A DNA stretch of 64,000 nucleotides from JAPEKQ01 sp964516845 (GTDB lineage Bacteria; Joyebacterota; Joyebacteria; Joyebacterales; Joyebacteraceae), in assembly GCA_964516845.1 (NCBI GenBank), contig CAZEXP010000008.1, forward strand, positions 1 through 64,000, given 5' to 3'. The first letter of the stretch is position 1. Each line of letters starts with the position of its first letter. The notes beneath the pieces were generated by a model. The model ran no database searches and was not told the origin of the DNA. It saw only the letters and a list, made by a program, of their open reading frames with translations. A program made the translations under genes and the position numbers. Of the stretch, positions 24,938 through 33,872 are shown piece by piece.

Positions 24938-25689
24938 CAGGAATTCTTCCCCAGTGTCTTTATCAAGCCGCTGAGAAGGTCGATCGGAACCGGGAATATG
25001 ATCGTCGAGTTCTTCTCGACCGAGATCTCCGTGAGGGTCTGAAGATACCGGAGCTGGAGCGATCCGGGCTCGGTGGCGAGCACCTTCGCCGCTCCGGACA
25101 GCTTCTCGGACGCCTGCAGCTCGCCCTCGGCGTGAATGATCTTCGCGCGGCGCTCACGCTCGGCCTCGGCCTGACGGGCGATAGCGCGCTGCATCGTATC
25201 GGGCAGATCGACGTGCTTGACCTCGACCGCCGAAACCTTGATACCCCAGCTGTCGGTCTGCTTGTCCAGGATCGTCTGGAGCTCCTGATTGATCTTCTCA
25301 CGGGCGGAGAGCAGCTCGTCGAGCTCCGCTCCACCGATGACGCTCCGGAGCGTCGTTTGCGCTAGCTGCGAGGTGGCGTAGTGGTAGTCCTGAACCTCAA
25401 CGACGGCCTTGTTGGGATCGAAGACACGGTAGTAGACGACCGCGTTGACCTTGACCGACACATTGTCCTTCGTGATGACGTCCTGCGAAGGCACGTCCAT
25501 CGCGATGATCCGCAGACTGACGCGCAGGAGTCGGTCGATGAACGGAATGATGAGAATGAGACCCGGTCCGCGCGCGTCGACGAGGCGTCCGAGGCGGAAG
25601 ATCACGCCGCGCTCGTACTCCTTGAGAATGTAGACCGCCTTCGCGATGAGTACGAGAGCGACCAGGATGACGACTATGACTCCACTCAT
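24937..25689 (-). CDS. SPFH/stomatin-like slipin
   Basis: 250 aa. One N-terminal TM anchor (about residues 2-22), then the SPFH domain: EYERGVIFRLGRLVDARGPGLILIIPFIDRL and RIIAMDVPSQDVITKDNVSVKVNAVVYYRVFDP, followed by a heptad/Ala-rich coiled region (AIARQAEAERERRAKIIHAEGELQASEKL) and a conserved TLTEISVEKNSTIIFPVPIDLL end. It forms membrane microdomain-like oligomers. Paired with an NfeD-like protein 15 bp upstream, the usual slipin/NfeD partnership. AGGGAGG precedes the ATG. Confidence 0.96.
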   Translation of the reverse strand: MSGVIVVILVALVLIAKAVYILKEYERGVIFRLGRLVDARGPGLILIIPFIDRLLRVSLRIIAMDVPSQDVITKDNVSVKVNAVVYYRVFDPNKAVVEVQDYHYATSQLAQTTLRSVIGGAELDELLSAREKINQELQTILDKQTDSWGIKVSAVEVKHVDLPDTMQRAIARQAEAERERRAKIIHAEGELQASEKLSGAAKVLATEPGSLQLRYLQTLTEISVEKNSTIIFPVPIDLLSGLIKTLGKNS

Positions 25690-25704
25690 TGTCCTGCCTC
25701 CCTG

Positions 25705-26040
25705 CTAGAGGGGTTCTATCGTAAGGACCATACCCTCGACCGAGACGACGCGAATCCTGGTTCCCACCTGCACCGCGACAGCTGCCTCGGCGTTCCAGTA
25801 CTCACTGTGTACGTAGACCTTGCCCGTCGGCGCAACATCCGTGACGGCCACGCCCGTCTCACCGACCATGCCGCTCCTGCCGGTCACCACCCGCCGCGAC
25901 TGCGCCATGATCCCGACGGGAACAGCCACGATGAAGAAGACGATGAGAAGCGCGATCGCCGGGAAGACGGCGCTCTCGCCCAAACCGAACACGCGGAGCA
26001 GCGCCACGAGCAGGTCTATCAGACTTGTGTACTCGCCCAT
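25705..26040 (-). CDS. Short NfeD-like membrane protein (slipin partner)
   Basis: 111 aa. One or two hydrophobic segments (about residues 8-48) are followed by a small OB-fold domain of the NfeD C-terminal type (GMVGETGVAVTDVAPTGKVYVHSEYWNA and GTRIRVVSVEGMVLTIEPL). It lacks the ClpP-like protease domain of long NfeD proteins, as expected for the short NfeD1b class that accompanies slipins. GGGAGG upstream of ATG 26040. First gene of the slipin-recJ-rsmI-permease run. Confidence 0.92.
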   Translation of the reverse strand: MGEYTSLIDLLVALLRVFGLGESAVFPAIALLIVFFIVAVPVGIMAQSRRVVTGRSGMVGETGVAVTDVAPTGKVYVHSEYWNAEAAVAVQVGTRIRVVSVEGMVLTIEPL

Positions 26041-26062
26041 GACAACCTCCCTTCACGTCCCC

Positions 26063-26092
26063 ATCCTGCGACAGACCCGTCATAGCTGTCAA
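26063..26092 (-). promoter_or_regulatory. Candidate promoter of the nfeD-slipin-recJ run
   Basis: Consensus TTGACA (26087-26092) with an 18-bp spacer to a poor -10 CAGGAT (26063-26068). The -35 is clear; the -10 is weak. Confidence 0.4.
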
Positions 26093-26153
26093 CCGGTTTG
26101 CCGGACAGCGCGGCGCAGCCACTCCCGACAGCCGCTACGGCTCCACATGCAAA

Positions 26154-26184
26154 CGGGGGACCCGACGACGCGTCGAATCCCCCG
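26154..26184 (-). terminator. Hairpin downstream of HU gene
   Basis: CGGGGGA (26154-26160) pairs with TCCCCCG (26178-26184), with inner CGACG/CGTCG pairing between them. It begins about 25 bp after the HU stop; only three U residues follow on the minus strand. Confidence 0.6.
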
Positions 26185-26209
26185 ATCGGTGCTGCTCGGT
26201 CGTCCTGGA

Positions 26210-26494
26210 CTACTTCACATGGTCCTTGAGCGACTTGCCGGCCTTGAACTTCGGGTAGTAGTGAGCGCCGACGTGCTTGGTCTTGTCGGTGCCCGGGATC
26301 CGCCAGTCGCGGGCCGGACGGTGATCGGCGCTGAACGTACCGAAGCCGGTGATCTGGATCTTGCCGTGAGCCTTGAGCTCGCTGGACAGCACACCACCAC
26401 CGATACCAAACAGAGCGTCGATGACGTCCTTCGCGGCACGGTTGGAGAGACCGGTCTTGTCAGCCAGCTTCTCGATCAGCTCAGCCTTATTCAT
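26210..26494 (-). CDS. hup: HU-family DNA-binding protein
   Basis: 94 aa, standard HU/IHF size. MNKAELIEKLADKTGLSNRAAKDVIDALFGIG forms the N-terminal dimerisation helices, and GKIQITGFGTFSADHRPARDWRIPGT the beta-arm region with the GFGTF motif. In canonical HU the arm tip has an R-NP motif; here the tip reads RDWRIPGTDK, so the intercalating proline is IPG rather than NP. Nucleoid-associated DNA bender. Monocistronic, with its own promoter and terminator-like hairpin and a UTR inverted repeat. Confidence 0.95.
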   Translation of the reverse strand: MNKAELIEKLADKTGLSNRAAKDVIDALFGIGGGVLSSELKAHGKIQITGFGTFSADHRPARDWRIPGTDKTKHVGAHYYPKFKAGKSLKDHVK

Positions 26495-26515
26495 CTGCCA
26501 CTCCCCCTTCGGCTA

Positions 26516-26536
26516 CGGACCGAATGCTCCGGTCCG
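26516..26536 (-). promoter_or_regulatory. Inverted repeat in the HU 5' UTR
   Basis: 7-bp perfect inverted repeat CGGACCG / CGGTCCG with a 7-nt loop, about 21 bp upstream of the HU ATG and between the promoter and the GGGGGAG ribosome site. It may be an RNA hairpin or a protein site for HU expression control. Confidence 0.4.
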
Positions 26537-26593
26537 ACCCTCGGCCCTATGCTCCTACAAACCTCCGTATCACAACACATCGAATGTGCGGAC

Positions 26594-26623
26594 AAGCTAC
26601 ACCACGCCCCCAAATCTTGTCAA
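26594..26623 (-). promoter_or_regulatory. Candidate HU promoter
   Basis: Consensus -35 TTGACA (26618-26623), 18-bp spacer, TAGCTT (26594-26599). Leader length about 90-100 nt. Confidence 0.45.
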
Positions 26624-26627
26624 TAGC

Positions 26628-26651
26628 AAAGCCCCTAGAAAGTGGGGCTTT
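26628..26651 (-). terminator. Intrinsic terminator-like hairpin after lptD
   Basis: AAAGCCCC (26628-26635), 8-nt loop, GGGGCTTT (26644-26651). The A/T-flanked GC stem about 105 bp after the lptD stop is the most terminator-like hairpin in the window, directly upstream of the HU promoter. Confidence 0.7.
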
Positions 26652-26754
26652 CAGAGATGGGGGTCGCGCAGGCTGGGCATGTTCTCTATATCGCCCTGAA
26701 GACGGCATAGGTGGGATGCTGAGGGCAGCCTCCAGACCCCCGAAAGAACGGGTC

Positions 26755-29700
26755 CTAGCGGACCGAACGGCTGACGCTCTTCGTGCCCGACTCCGCCTGT
26801 ATCTCCGGCAGGGCCTTGACGTTAATGCGGAAGTAGTACTGCCACTCGTCGTCGTAGTAGCGACCCACGAACCGGGCCTCCCAGCAGTGCATATCGCGAT
26901 AGATGGCGTATTCCTGACTCGCGACCTCACCCTCCGAGAGATCGTAGTGGAGGCTGTAATTGACGCGCCAGTTGGCGGTCAGCGAGAGCGCCAGGCTCCC
27001 GTCGAGCCAGTATGTGGCATCTCCCGGGTCCTCGCCACGCGAGTAGCGGAACGTTCCCGAGCCGCTCCACGGCCGCGTCCCGACCAGATCGGCTGTCGAT
27101 CGCTGCGCCAACTCGGCCCGGAGCTGATCGGCCGGAGAGTCGCTGCCGCCCGTGATGCGGTCCTCCCAGCTCGTTTCGGACACGAGAGGCGGGCTTCCCT
27201 TGAGACTGAGGCTGACGGTGAGGTCGATCCGCTCCAGGTCGCCGTCGTACACGTCGTGCCTCGTATTGACGCGGAGCGAGGAGTTGTTGAACGGCCTGAC
27301 GTCGAGGCGCGAGGTGAGGTCCGACCACGGCCGCTCGTCCTCCGTGAAATCGTGGGACGTTGACGTCGAGAGGCTCAGAAAGTCATCCTTCTTGGTCTCC
27401 GTCTCGCCGTCCCGCAGCTTGAGCTGCAGTTTGTTGATGAGCGAGAGCGACACCGACTGCCGCTCGCGCGGCGTGCCGCCGAACCCCGAGAAGGTGTAGA
27501 AGCGGTCGCTGTCATTCTCGTCGAAGTAGTCCGAGAAGTCGGGGGTCCAGTTGTACGAGACCGACGGCTGGATGATGTGCCGGACGCCCTCGAGTCCCGC
27601 GACCTGAGGGTAGAACGTGCCGTAGACTGTGGTCCCCGTCGACACGCTGGCATCGTAGGTGAAACGCGACGGGAACTCGTTCCCGTCCTTGTCGCGGTCG
27701 TACCAGTTCTGCTGGAGGTTCACCCGTGGCGAGAGGTTCATCCATCCGAAGAGCTTCTCCGAGTACCGGACCGAGCCGTTCGCGCCGATGCCCTGGTGGA
27801 TGTCCGTCCCGTCAGTCGAGCGGTCGCGGTCATTGACCCCGCGGGCGCTCCAGCTGTAGGAGACCTTCGAGAGCCAGGACCGGAGCCCGGTCGCCTCGAT
27901 CCCCGCCTCCACGAACGGCTTCTGCGACGCCGTGACCTCCACCTTCGGCAGAAGCTCGGAGATGCTGCCCTGGTCGAGCTGCTCCTGCCGGTCGAGCGTC
28001 ACACCGGTGGTGAAACTGCTCCATCGCCCACGCAGCCAGAGCTGCGAGTGAAGGCTTCTGTTGACGCTCTCCTGGATCGACTGGTTCGAATCGCTCGCAT
28101 ACGCCTCGTCACTCCGGAAGTCGCCCGAGATCCCGGCGGTCCAGGTCCGGCCGAACTCCTGCCGGTGGTCGATCTTGAGATCCCAGCGCCGCTTGTCGTA
28201 GAGCAGCTCCTGCATGAACGAGGACTTCACGGAACCCGAAAGCTGGTAGCGAACCTTGTAGCGAGCCTCCATGTTCGCGATCCACTGCGTCTGTTCGTAG
28301 TAATCGAACCACCCGGAGAGGTCCCAGTAGTCGCTCGGAGCCCAGTAGTAGCCGAAGTTCCTGACGAAGCGGCCCCGGCTGCCGGAGAACCCGACCTCGA
28401 CCTGCGGGATGAGGAACCCGGAATGCCGGTCTTTCCGGATCGGAAAGACGTAGAAAGGAAGTGCGAAGACAGGAATCTCCCCGATATAGAGAACCACGGG
28501 CTTGGCCACAACCTTGTCGTCGAGATAGACCTTCATCCGGCCCGCCTCAAGTCGATAGTGCGGCGTCGGAGCCCAGCACGTCGTGTAGATGCCGCCCCAG
28601 GCGCGGAGCGTGCCGTCCTTCTCGCGGACGATCTGATCGCCGTAGTAGATGCCGTCCTCGAACTGCGTCACGCCGTCGACAACCGACCCCGCCCGGGCGT
28701 CCATGTCGTACCCGAGCGAATGACCGACGAGCCGCTCGTCCTTCTCCCGGAGATCGGGGTTGCCCTCGGCCGTCAGAAGATCACGCTCGGGATCGAACTC
28801 GACACGGTCGGCAGTCAGAACGGTTTCCTTGTACTCGGCCCGAGCGGAGCCGCTCAAGAGCATCCGATTCCTCGCGACGTAGTAGTCGAGCTGGTCGGCC
28901 GAATAGATCACGCGCTCGAGCCGTACTGTGTCCGCCGGAGCTGTGGCGGATACGTCCGCCGGAGCTGTCGCGGATGTGTCCGCCGGAGCTGTCGCGGATA
29001 CGTCCGCCGGGGCTGTGGCGGATGTGTCCGCCGGCATCCAGTACGTCCCGGATGCGCCGTGCCGGAAGGTCGCCCGGCTGATGCGGCCGTCGGTGAACCG
29101 GACATCCACCTCGGGCGCCGAGACGACGTTTCTCTCGCCGTCCGTCCCCATGACGTGCCCGCTCACCGCGCTTCCGCGGACGGTCAGCAGGCGGGGCTTC
29201 TCGTCCTCGAAGAAGAGGGTCAACGTGTCGCCCGAGACGTACCCTGATTCAGAAGGCTTGCCCTCCGATGCCTCGAGCTCGTAGCCGAGCCTGGCGTCTC
29301 CTGCCGAGAGGAGACGCGATATCTGGTCGTCCTGCGCGTAGATGGTGATCTCGTCGCCGGAGAGACGATCGGTCGCACGGTCGACGACCGGGTCACCCGT
29401 CAGGAGGATGCTCTCCTTCGCCCCGTCGATATGGATGATGCGTGCGCTGCCTCGCACGTCGCCACGCGTGAGCACGGCGTCCCCGAGCGCCGTCACCGTA
29501 TCCTCTTCGGGACGCAGCTCGATCACGCTCGCCGTGAGCACCGCCACGTCGGGCTCGGCCGTCGAGGCTGTGTCCGGCGCTGCGGCCCCACGCGCTCCCT
29601 CTCCCTCATCGACGACTCGCGTTGTGAGCACAGGATTCTGCGAAGCGCGCGCCTCGTGCCTGCCAAAATCGTAGACGATCAGACCCGCCGTAAGATCGGA

Positions 29701-30378
29701 GCCGCCCGCTTCATCGTGAGCGCGCGCGTTCCCGCTGGCCACGGCAAGATCGTCCCTGCGGTGGATCTCGATCCTGGAGGCGGTGAGCACACCGGTCGAA
29801 TCCGCGTACGAAGCGTTCCCTGTAAGGATCGCGAGGTCATCGGCTCGGAAGTACTCGAGCACGTCACACGCGATGTGCGACCCCCGGTCCTCGCCGTGAA
29901 CGTTCCCCCGGATGATAGCGATCTGATCCTGTTCCCAGTAGATGCCGTTGTCGCCGATGATCGTCGCGCCGTGCCGCGTGATGGTCACGTTGTTATCGAA
30001 CCGGAGCCAGCGCCGCCCGCCGTCCTCGCCGGATTCCACCTGGTCGGCCGTGATGAGGAATCCATCTCCGGATTCCGCGGCCGACTGCATGACGGGATCG
30101 GTGATCTCGGGCACTGAGATCGGACGGGCGTCCCGGCGCGGCTCATACGGAGCGGATCCGCCGATCGCACCGGGGAGCTCGGACGCGTCGGTCCGACCGG
30201 GAAGCTCGGATGCGTCGGGTCCGGTGACGGAATCGTCCGGCGGCACATCCGGGATGTGGCCAGTTCTGACTTCTTCGGCGGGCTCCTGAGGCATGTCCGG
30301 TATCTGCGCGAAGGCGACCGATGCCACGGCAACGAGGATGATGATAAGGAGGGACAATGTCAGACGTGTGCTCTGCAT
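26755..30378 (-). CDS. lptD: LPS-assembly protein LptD (OstA family)
   Basis: 1207 aa from ATG 30378, longer than typical LptD (about 780). Start chosen because MQSTRLTLSLLIIILVAVAS is a signal peptide (cleavage near AFA-Q, residue 24); the open frame upstream to 30459 is made of a 24-bp repeat. Residues about 60-560 contain repeated OstA/LptA-like beta-jellyroll strands (e.g. RWLRFDNNVTITRHGATIIGDNGIY). From about 580 the LptD beta-barrel begins (YYGDQIVREKDGTLRAWGGIYTTCW, PVFALPFYVFPIRKDRHSGFLIP), the LptD_2-like type. Residues about 450-486 are an 8-aa Thr/Ala/Pro/Asp repeat. It inserts LPS at the outer-membrane surface with LptE. Four Cys are few, so disulphide control may differ. Confidence 0.93.
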   Translation of the reverse strand: MQSTRLTLSLLIIILVAVASVAFAQIPDMPQEPAEEVRTGHIPDVPPDDSVTGPDASELPGRTDASELPGAIGGSAPYEPRRDARPISVPEITDPVMQSAAESGDGFLITADQVESGEDGGRRWLRFDNNVTITRHGATIIGDNGIYWEQDQIAIIRGNVHGEDRGSHIACDVLEYFRADDLAILTGNASYADSTGVLTASRIEIHRRDDLAVASGNARAHDEAGGSDLTAGLIVYDFGRHEARASQNPVLTTRVVDEGEGARGAAAPDTASTAEPDVAVLTASVIELRPEEDTVTALGDAVLTRGDVRGSARIIHIDGAKESILLTGDPVVDRATDRLSGDEITIYAQDDQISRLLSAGDARLGYELEASEGKPSESGYVSGDTLTLFFEDEKPRLLTVRGSAVSGHVMGTDGERNVVSAPEVDVRFTDGRISRATFRHGASGTYWMPADTSATAPADVSATAPADTSATAPADVSATAPADTVRLERVIYSADQLDYYVARNRMLLSGSARAEYKETVLTADRVEFDPERDLLTAEGNPDLREKDERLVGHSLGYDMDARAGSVVDGVTQFEDGIYYGDQIVREKDGTLRAWGGIYTTCWAPTPHYRLEAGRMKVYLDDKVVAKPVVLYIGEIPVFALPFYVFPIRKDRHSGFLIPQVEVGFSGSRGRFVRNFGYYWAPSDYWDLSGWFDYYEQTQWIANMEARYKVRYQLSGSVKSSFMQELLYDKRRWDLKIDHRQEFGRTWTAGISGDFRSDEAYASDSNQSIQESVNRSLHSQLWLRGRWSSFTTGVTLDRQEQLDQGSISELLPKVEVTASQKPFVEAGIEATGLRSWLSKVSYSWSARGVNDRDRSTDGTDIHQGIGANGSVRYSEKLFGWMNLSPRVNLQQNWYDRDKDGNEFPSRFTYDASVSTGTTVYGTFYPQVAGLEGVRHIIQPSVSYNWTPDFSDYFDENDSDRFYTFSGFGGTPRERQSVSLSLINKLQLKLRDGETETKKDDFLSLSTSTSHDFTEDERPWSDLTSRLDVRPFNNSSLRVNTRHDVYDGDLERIDLTVSLSLKGSPPLVSETSWEDRITGGSDSPADQLRAELAQRSTADLVGTRPWSGSGTFRYSRGEDPGDATYWLDGSLALSLTANWRVNYSLHYDLSEGEVASQEYAIYRDMHCWEARFVGRYYDDEWQYYFRINVKALPEIQAESGTKSVSRSVR
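28927..29034. repeat. 24-bp tandem repeat (4.5 copies) within lptD
   Basis: Units of 24 bp encode alternating PADTSATA and PADVSATA on the minus strand, so a 48-bp super-period is visible. In-frame, near identical, probably slippage-variable. It lies at the junction between the jellyroll and barrel parts of LptD. Confidence 0.95.
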
Positions 30379-30410
30379 GTGGACCGCTGGTCCTCGTGAG
30401 GTTCCAGAAG

Positions 30411-30472
30411 CGGATGCGCCGGTCGCGTGGCGCGCGGATGCGCCGGTCGCGTGGCGCACGGATGCGCCGGTC
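30411..30472. repeat. 24-bp tandem repeat (2.6 copies) upstream of lptD
   Basis: Two full copies plus 14 bp of a 24-bp unit (CGGATGCGCCGGTCGCGTGG followed by CGCG or CGCA). The repeat ends at the ROK-kinase stop codon and covers the gap before the lptD start. If translated in the lptD frame it would give HATGASAR peptides, but it precedes the signal peptide and is probably untranslated. Confidence 0.9.
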
Positions 30473-31413
30473 TAGGGACGCGCGGATACTGCCAGGAGCG
30501 CTGCCCCGACGGCGCCGGCCGTGTCGCCGAGTTCGGCCATCACGATGCGGGTGCCCACGCCCTGATAGATGGCGGTCCTCGTGGCGAATTCGGCCATGGC
30601 GGCGCTCATCAGACTCGATCCAGCGGCGGCGACCCCGCCGCCGATGACGATGACGTCCGGGTCGAGATAGGCGACGATGTTGGTCAGGAGCACGCCGAGC
30701 GTGCGTCCGACGTCGGCGGTCACGCTTCGAGCCAGCTGGTCGCCCGCGGCCGCGGCCTCGCCGACGGCGCGTGCCGTGAGCGGTCCCGCGAGACCGGCGA
30801 GCGCGGATTCCTCACCTTCGACCATGCGCTGCTTCGCCTGAGCGGCGAGCGATGCCGCATTGATCAGCGGTTCGACGCATCCGGTCGAGCCGCAGGCGCA
30901 CCGCACCCCACCCGTCAGATCGATGATCGAGTGACCGATCTCACCGGCGAAGCCGTGGCTCCCGCGATACACCGAGCCGCCCAGAATGATCCCGCCGCCG
31001 ATGCCGGTCCCGATCGTGACCATCACGGCGTTCGTCGCGCCCCGCGCCGCGCCGGCGGAGTATTCGCCGTACGCCGCCGCGTTCGCGTCGTTCTCCAGAA
31101 GGACGGGAACGCCGAGCCGCCCGGCGAGCTCCTCGGCGAGTCTGACGTCGCGCCACTGTGGAAGATTCGGAGAGCGGTGAACGATCCCGGCCTCGTGGTC
31201 GATGAGACCCGCACACCCGCACCCGCATGCATCGAACGACAGGCCGGAGACATCAGTGACCGCGGTGGCGAGACGCTCAATGGTCTCGAACGCATCGGTC
31301 GCTGCGCCACCCGACCAGGCGCTCGCGTCGAATGCGGCGACGCGGCCGTCCGCGTGGACGACCGCCGCCTTGATGTTCGTTCCGCCGATGTCGATGCCGA
31401 GACTGGTGGACAC
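30472..31413 (-). CDS. ROK-family sugar kinase (glucokinase-like)
   Basis: 313 aa from GTG 31413. ATP-binding start SLGIDIGGTNIKAAVV, catalytic/substrate LLENDANAAAYGEY (Asp), and the ROK zinc motif with H-x-x-x then CACGSTGCVE (about residues 165-180). Phosphorylates glucose or a related hexose/amino sugar with ATP in the cytosol; a glucokinase or GlcNAc/ManNAc kinase are both possible. Starts 4 bp after the ABC ATPase stop, and lptD follows. Sugar specificity cannot be read from sequence alone. Confidence 0.93.
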   Translation of the reverse strand: MSTSLGIDIGGTNIKAAVVHADGRVAAFDASAWSGGAATDAFETIERLATAVTDVSGLSFDACGCGCAGLIDHEAGIVHRSPNLPQWRDVRLAEELAGRLGVPVLLENDANAAAYGEYSAGAARGATNAVMVTIGTGIGGGIILGGSVYRGSHGFAGEIGHSIIDLTGGVRCACGSTGCVEPLINAASLAAQAKQRMVEGEESALAGLAGPLTARAVGEAAAAGDQLARSVTADVGRTLGVLLTNIVAYLDPDVIVIGGGVAAAGSSLMSAAMAEFATRTAIYQGVGTRIVMAELGDTAGAVGAALLAVSARP

Positions 31414-31417
31414 GGGC

Positions 31418-32536
31418 CTACCCCTGGTTGCCGTAGAGGAGCGAGGCGCCGGTCTCCTTGTCGAAGAGGTGTGCGTGACCGATGTCGAGGACGAGGTCGA
31501 CGTCCGTGTTGACGGCCGGCGGCGTCCTCACATCGATGCGGGCCACCATGTCGTCACCGGCAAGCGAGAAATAGAGGAAGATCTCGTTCCCCATCGGCTC
31601 GACCACCTCGACGTGCGCCTTGATGGAGGCCGGGTGCCTGATCCGGTCCGCGTCGGCCGCCTCGTAGATGTCCTCGGGCCTCACGCCCAGAACCATCTCG
31701 CGGCCGACCGACCCGCGGGCCTTCTCGGCCAGATCACCGACGAGCGGCGCATTGAAGCTCGCCGTCTCGAAGACAACGGAGCCGCCCTCCTCGACAAGCC
31801 GTCCATCGATGAAGTTCATGGCCGGGCTTCCGATGAAACCGGCGACGAACTGATTGACGGGCTTCTGGTAGATGCTCAGGGGATCGGCGACCTGATGCGA
31901 GAAGCCGTCCTTCATCACCATGATCCGTGTGCCCATGGTCATGGCTTCGGTCTGGTCGTGCGTGACATAGATCATCGTGGCCTTGAGGCGTTCGTGGAGC
32001 TTGCTGATCTCGGTGCGTGTCTGGACGCGAAGCTTGGCATCGAGGTTCGACAGCGGTTCGTCGAACAGGAAGACCTTCGGCTTTCTGACGATGGCGCGGC
32101 CGACGGCGACGCGCTGGCGCTGGCCGCCGGAGAGCGCCTTCGGGCGTCTCTCGAGGAGCTTCTCGATACCGAGGATCTCGGCCGCCTCGCGAACGCGCGT
32201 GTCGATCTCCTCCTTCGGGTACTTCCGGAGTCTCAGGCCGAACGCCATGTTGTCGTAGACGGACATGTGCGGGTAGAGGGCGTAGTTCTGGAAGACCATG
32301 GCGATGTCGCGGTCCTTCGGCGGCACATCGTTGACGAGCCGGCCGTCGATGTAGATTTCGCCTTCCGTCACGTCCTCCAACCCGGCGATCATTCGAAGCA
32401 GCGTCGACTTCCCGCACCCCGACGGTCCAACCAGTACGACGAACTCGCGGTCCTCAACGGTCAGGTTCATGTCGCTCACGGCGACGACGTTGCCATCGAA
32501 GACCTTCTTGACGTCCTTGACTACGACGTTAGCCAT
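31418..32536 (-). CDS. Carbohydrate ABC transporter ATP-binding protein (UgpC/MsmX type)
   Basis: 372 aa. Walker A GPSGCGKST (about residues 36-44), Q-loop MVFQNYALYPHMSVYDNMAFGL, signature LSGGQRQRVAVGRAI, Walker B FLFDEPLSNLD, H-loop IYVTHDQTEAMTMG, followed by a C-terminal TOBE/regulatory domain (about 240-372, with LGVRPEDI). These features define the shared MsmX/UgpC/MalK ATPases. No permease or binding protein is near, so it probably serves remote sugar transporters. Placed beside a ROK kinase, which suggests a sugar-uptake link. GGGAGG precedes the ATG. Confidence 0.95.
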   Translation of the reverse strand: MANVVVKDVKKVFDGNVVAVSDMNLTVEDREFVVLVGPSGCGKSTLLRMIAGLEDVTEGEIYIDGRLVNDVPPKDRDIAMVFQNYALYPHMSVYDNMAFGLRLRKYPKEEIDTRVREAAEILGIEKLLERRPKALSGGQRQRVAVGRAIVRKPKVFLFDEPLSNLDAKLRVQTRTEISKLHERLKATMIYVTHDQTEAMTMGTRIMVMKDGFSHQVADPLSIYQKPVNQFVAGFIGSPAMNFIDGRLVEEGGSVVFETASFNAPLVGDLAEKARGSVGREMVLGVRPEDIYEAADADRIRHPASIKAHVEVVEPMGNEIFLYFSLAGDDMVARIDVRTPPAVNTDVDLVLDIGHAHLFDKETGASLLYGNQG

Positions 32537-32555
32537 CTACGCCTCCCGGGCTCTC

Positions 32556-33872
32556 TCAGTCTTCGGAAGCCTCTCCGAAGCCGAGGCTCTTCATAATATC
32601 GCCTACAGTGTAGTGGGAACCGGTGATCAAGACAAGGTCTCCTTCAGCGGCGTCCGACACCGCTCGAGCGATCGCGGCGCCCGGCGAGGGAACTGCTATC
32701 GCCTCGATATTGTACTCTGCGGCCACGATCGCGAGGTCGGCGGCGCGCGCCGCGCGGGCGGTTCCGGGCTCCGTCAGGATGAGCTGGTCGATCACATCGG
32801 CCAGGGATCCAATGAATCCGGCGGCGTCCTTGTCGGCCATGAGGCCGAGAACGACGATCAGCCGGTCGTATTCGAAGACCTCACCAAGGGCCGCGGCGAG
32901 CGTGTAGGCGGCCTCGGTGTTGTGCGCGACATCGGCCACGACCGTCGGGCGCCGGTCGAGGATCTGAAGCCTCCCGATCGACATCGCCTCGGAGAGCCCG
33001 CTTCGAAGCGCCGGTTCGGTCAGCGTGAACAGACCGCCGCGCGAAAGCTCGTGGACGGCTACGATCGCGTTCACCGCATTGCTGATCTGATGCCTGCCCA
33101 GCATCGATGTGCTCAGATTCCGGTAGGCGTACTCACCGTACTCGAAGTTGAAAATGCTGCCCGTCGACACGATCGAAGCTCTCGTGAGCTCTGACGCCTC
33201 GCGGGTCGCGACGAACCGTGCCTCCAGCGCGGACGCCACGCCCCGGATGATCTCGAGTGCGTCTCCCGTCGCGCCGCAGACGACCACTCCGTCCGGTCGG
33301 ATGATCCCCGCCTTCTCAGCAGCGATGCGCCTGACGTCGTTCCCCAGCACCTCTACGTGGTCGAGCGCTATGCCCGTAATGACGGAGAGCATCGAATCGA
33401 GCGCGTTGGTGGCGTCAAGGCGGCCGCCGAGTCCGACCTCCGCGACGGCCACGTCCACCTTCTCGTCGGAGAAGTAGAGCGCTGCGATCGCGGTGGCGAT
33501 CTCGAAGAACGTTGCCTCGATGTTGTCGGACGCCGGCTTCAGACGCTCGACGTAGTCGAGCACCCGGGCCCGCGTGATGCGCTCCCCGTCGATGACGTAC
33601 CGCTCCGTGAAGTCGATGACGTGAGGCGACGTGAACAGCCCCGTCCGAAGTCCGTGCTCAGACAGGATCGAGGCGATCATATTGGATGTGGACCCTTTGC
33701 CGTTGGTCCCGGCGACGTGAACAACGCGGAAATCGTGGTGGGGATTACCGACCGAGCCGAGCAGGTACTCAACCCGCTCGAGGCCCGGCTTCATAACGAA
33801 GCGATGGCGTGCGAAGAGCCACTCCAGGCAGTCGCGGTAGTCCCTAAAGGCCCTGCCGTCGCGCCTGTCCAA
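32556..33872 (-). CDS. folC: Bifunctional folylpolyglutamate synthase / dihydrofolate synthase
   Basis: 438 aa from TTG 33872 with GGAGG six bases upstream; the start overlaps the accD end by 29 bp. Mur-ligase-type ATPase: VAGTNGKGSTSNMIASIL P-loop (about residues 52-69), SPHVIDFTERYVIDGE, FFEIATAIAALYFSDEKVDVAVAEVGLGGRLDATN, and a C-terminal domain with VADVAHNTEAAYTLAAAL. Adds glutamate to dihydropteroate/folates. The H-N-T (instead of H-N-P) in the last motif is a mild variation. Confidence 0.95.
   Translation of the reverse strand: MDRRDGRAFRDYRDCLEWLFARHRFVMKPGLERVEYLLGSVGNPHHDFRVVHVAGTNGKGSTSNMIASILSEHGLRTGLFTSPHVIDFTERYVIDGERITRARVLDYVERLKPASDNIEATFFEIATAIAALYFSDEKVDVAVAEVGLGGRLDATNALDSMLSVITGIALDHVEVLGNDVRRIAAEKAGIIRPDGVVVCGATGDALEIIRGVASALEARFVATREASELTRASIVSTGSIFNFEYGEYAYRNLSTSMLGRHQISNAVNAIVAVHELSRGGLFTLTEPALRSGLSEAMSIGRLQILDRRPTVVADVAHNTEAAYTLAAALGEVFEYDRLIVVLGLMADKDAAGFIGSLADVIDQLILTEPGTARAARAADLAIVAAEYNIEAIAVPSPGAAIARAVSDAAEGDLVLITGSHYTVGDIMKSLGFGEASED

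Noticed and set aside
30411..30472. CRISPR array
   Set aside because: The units are head-to-tail with no unique spacers and only 2.6 copies.
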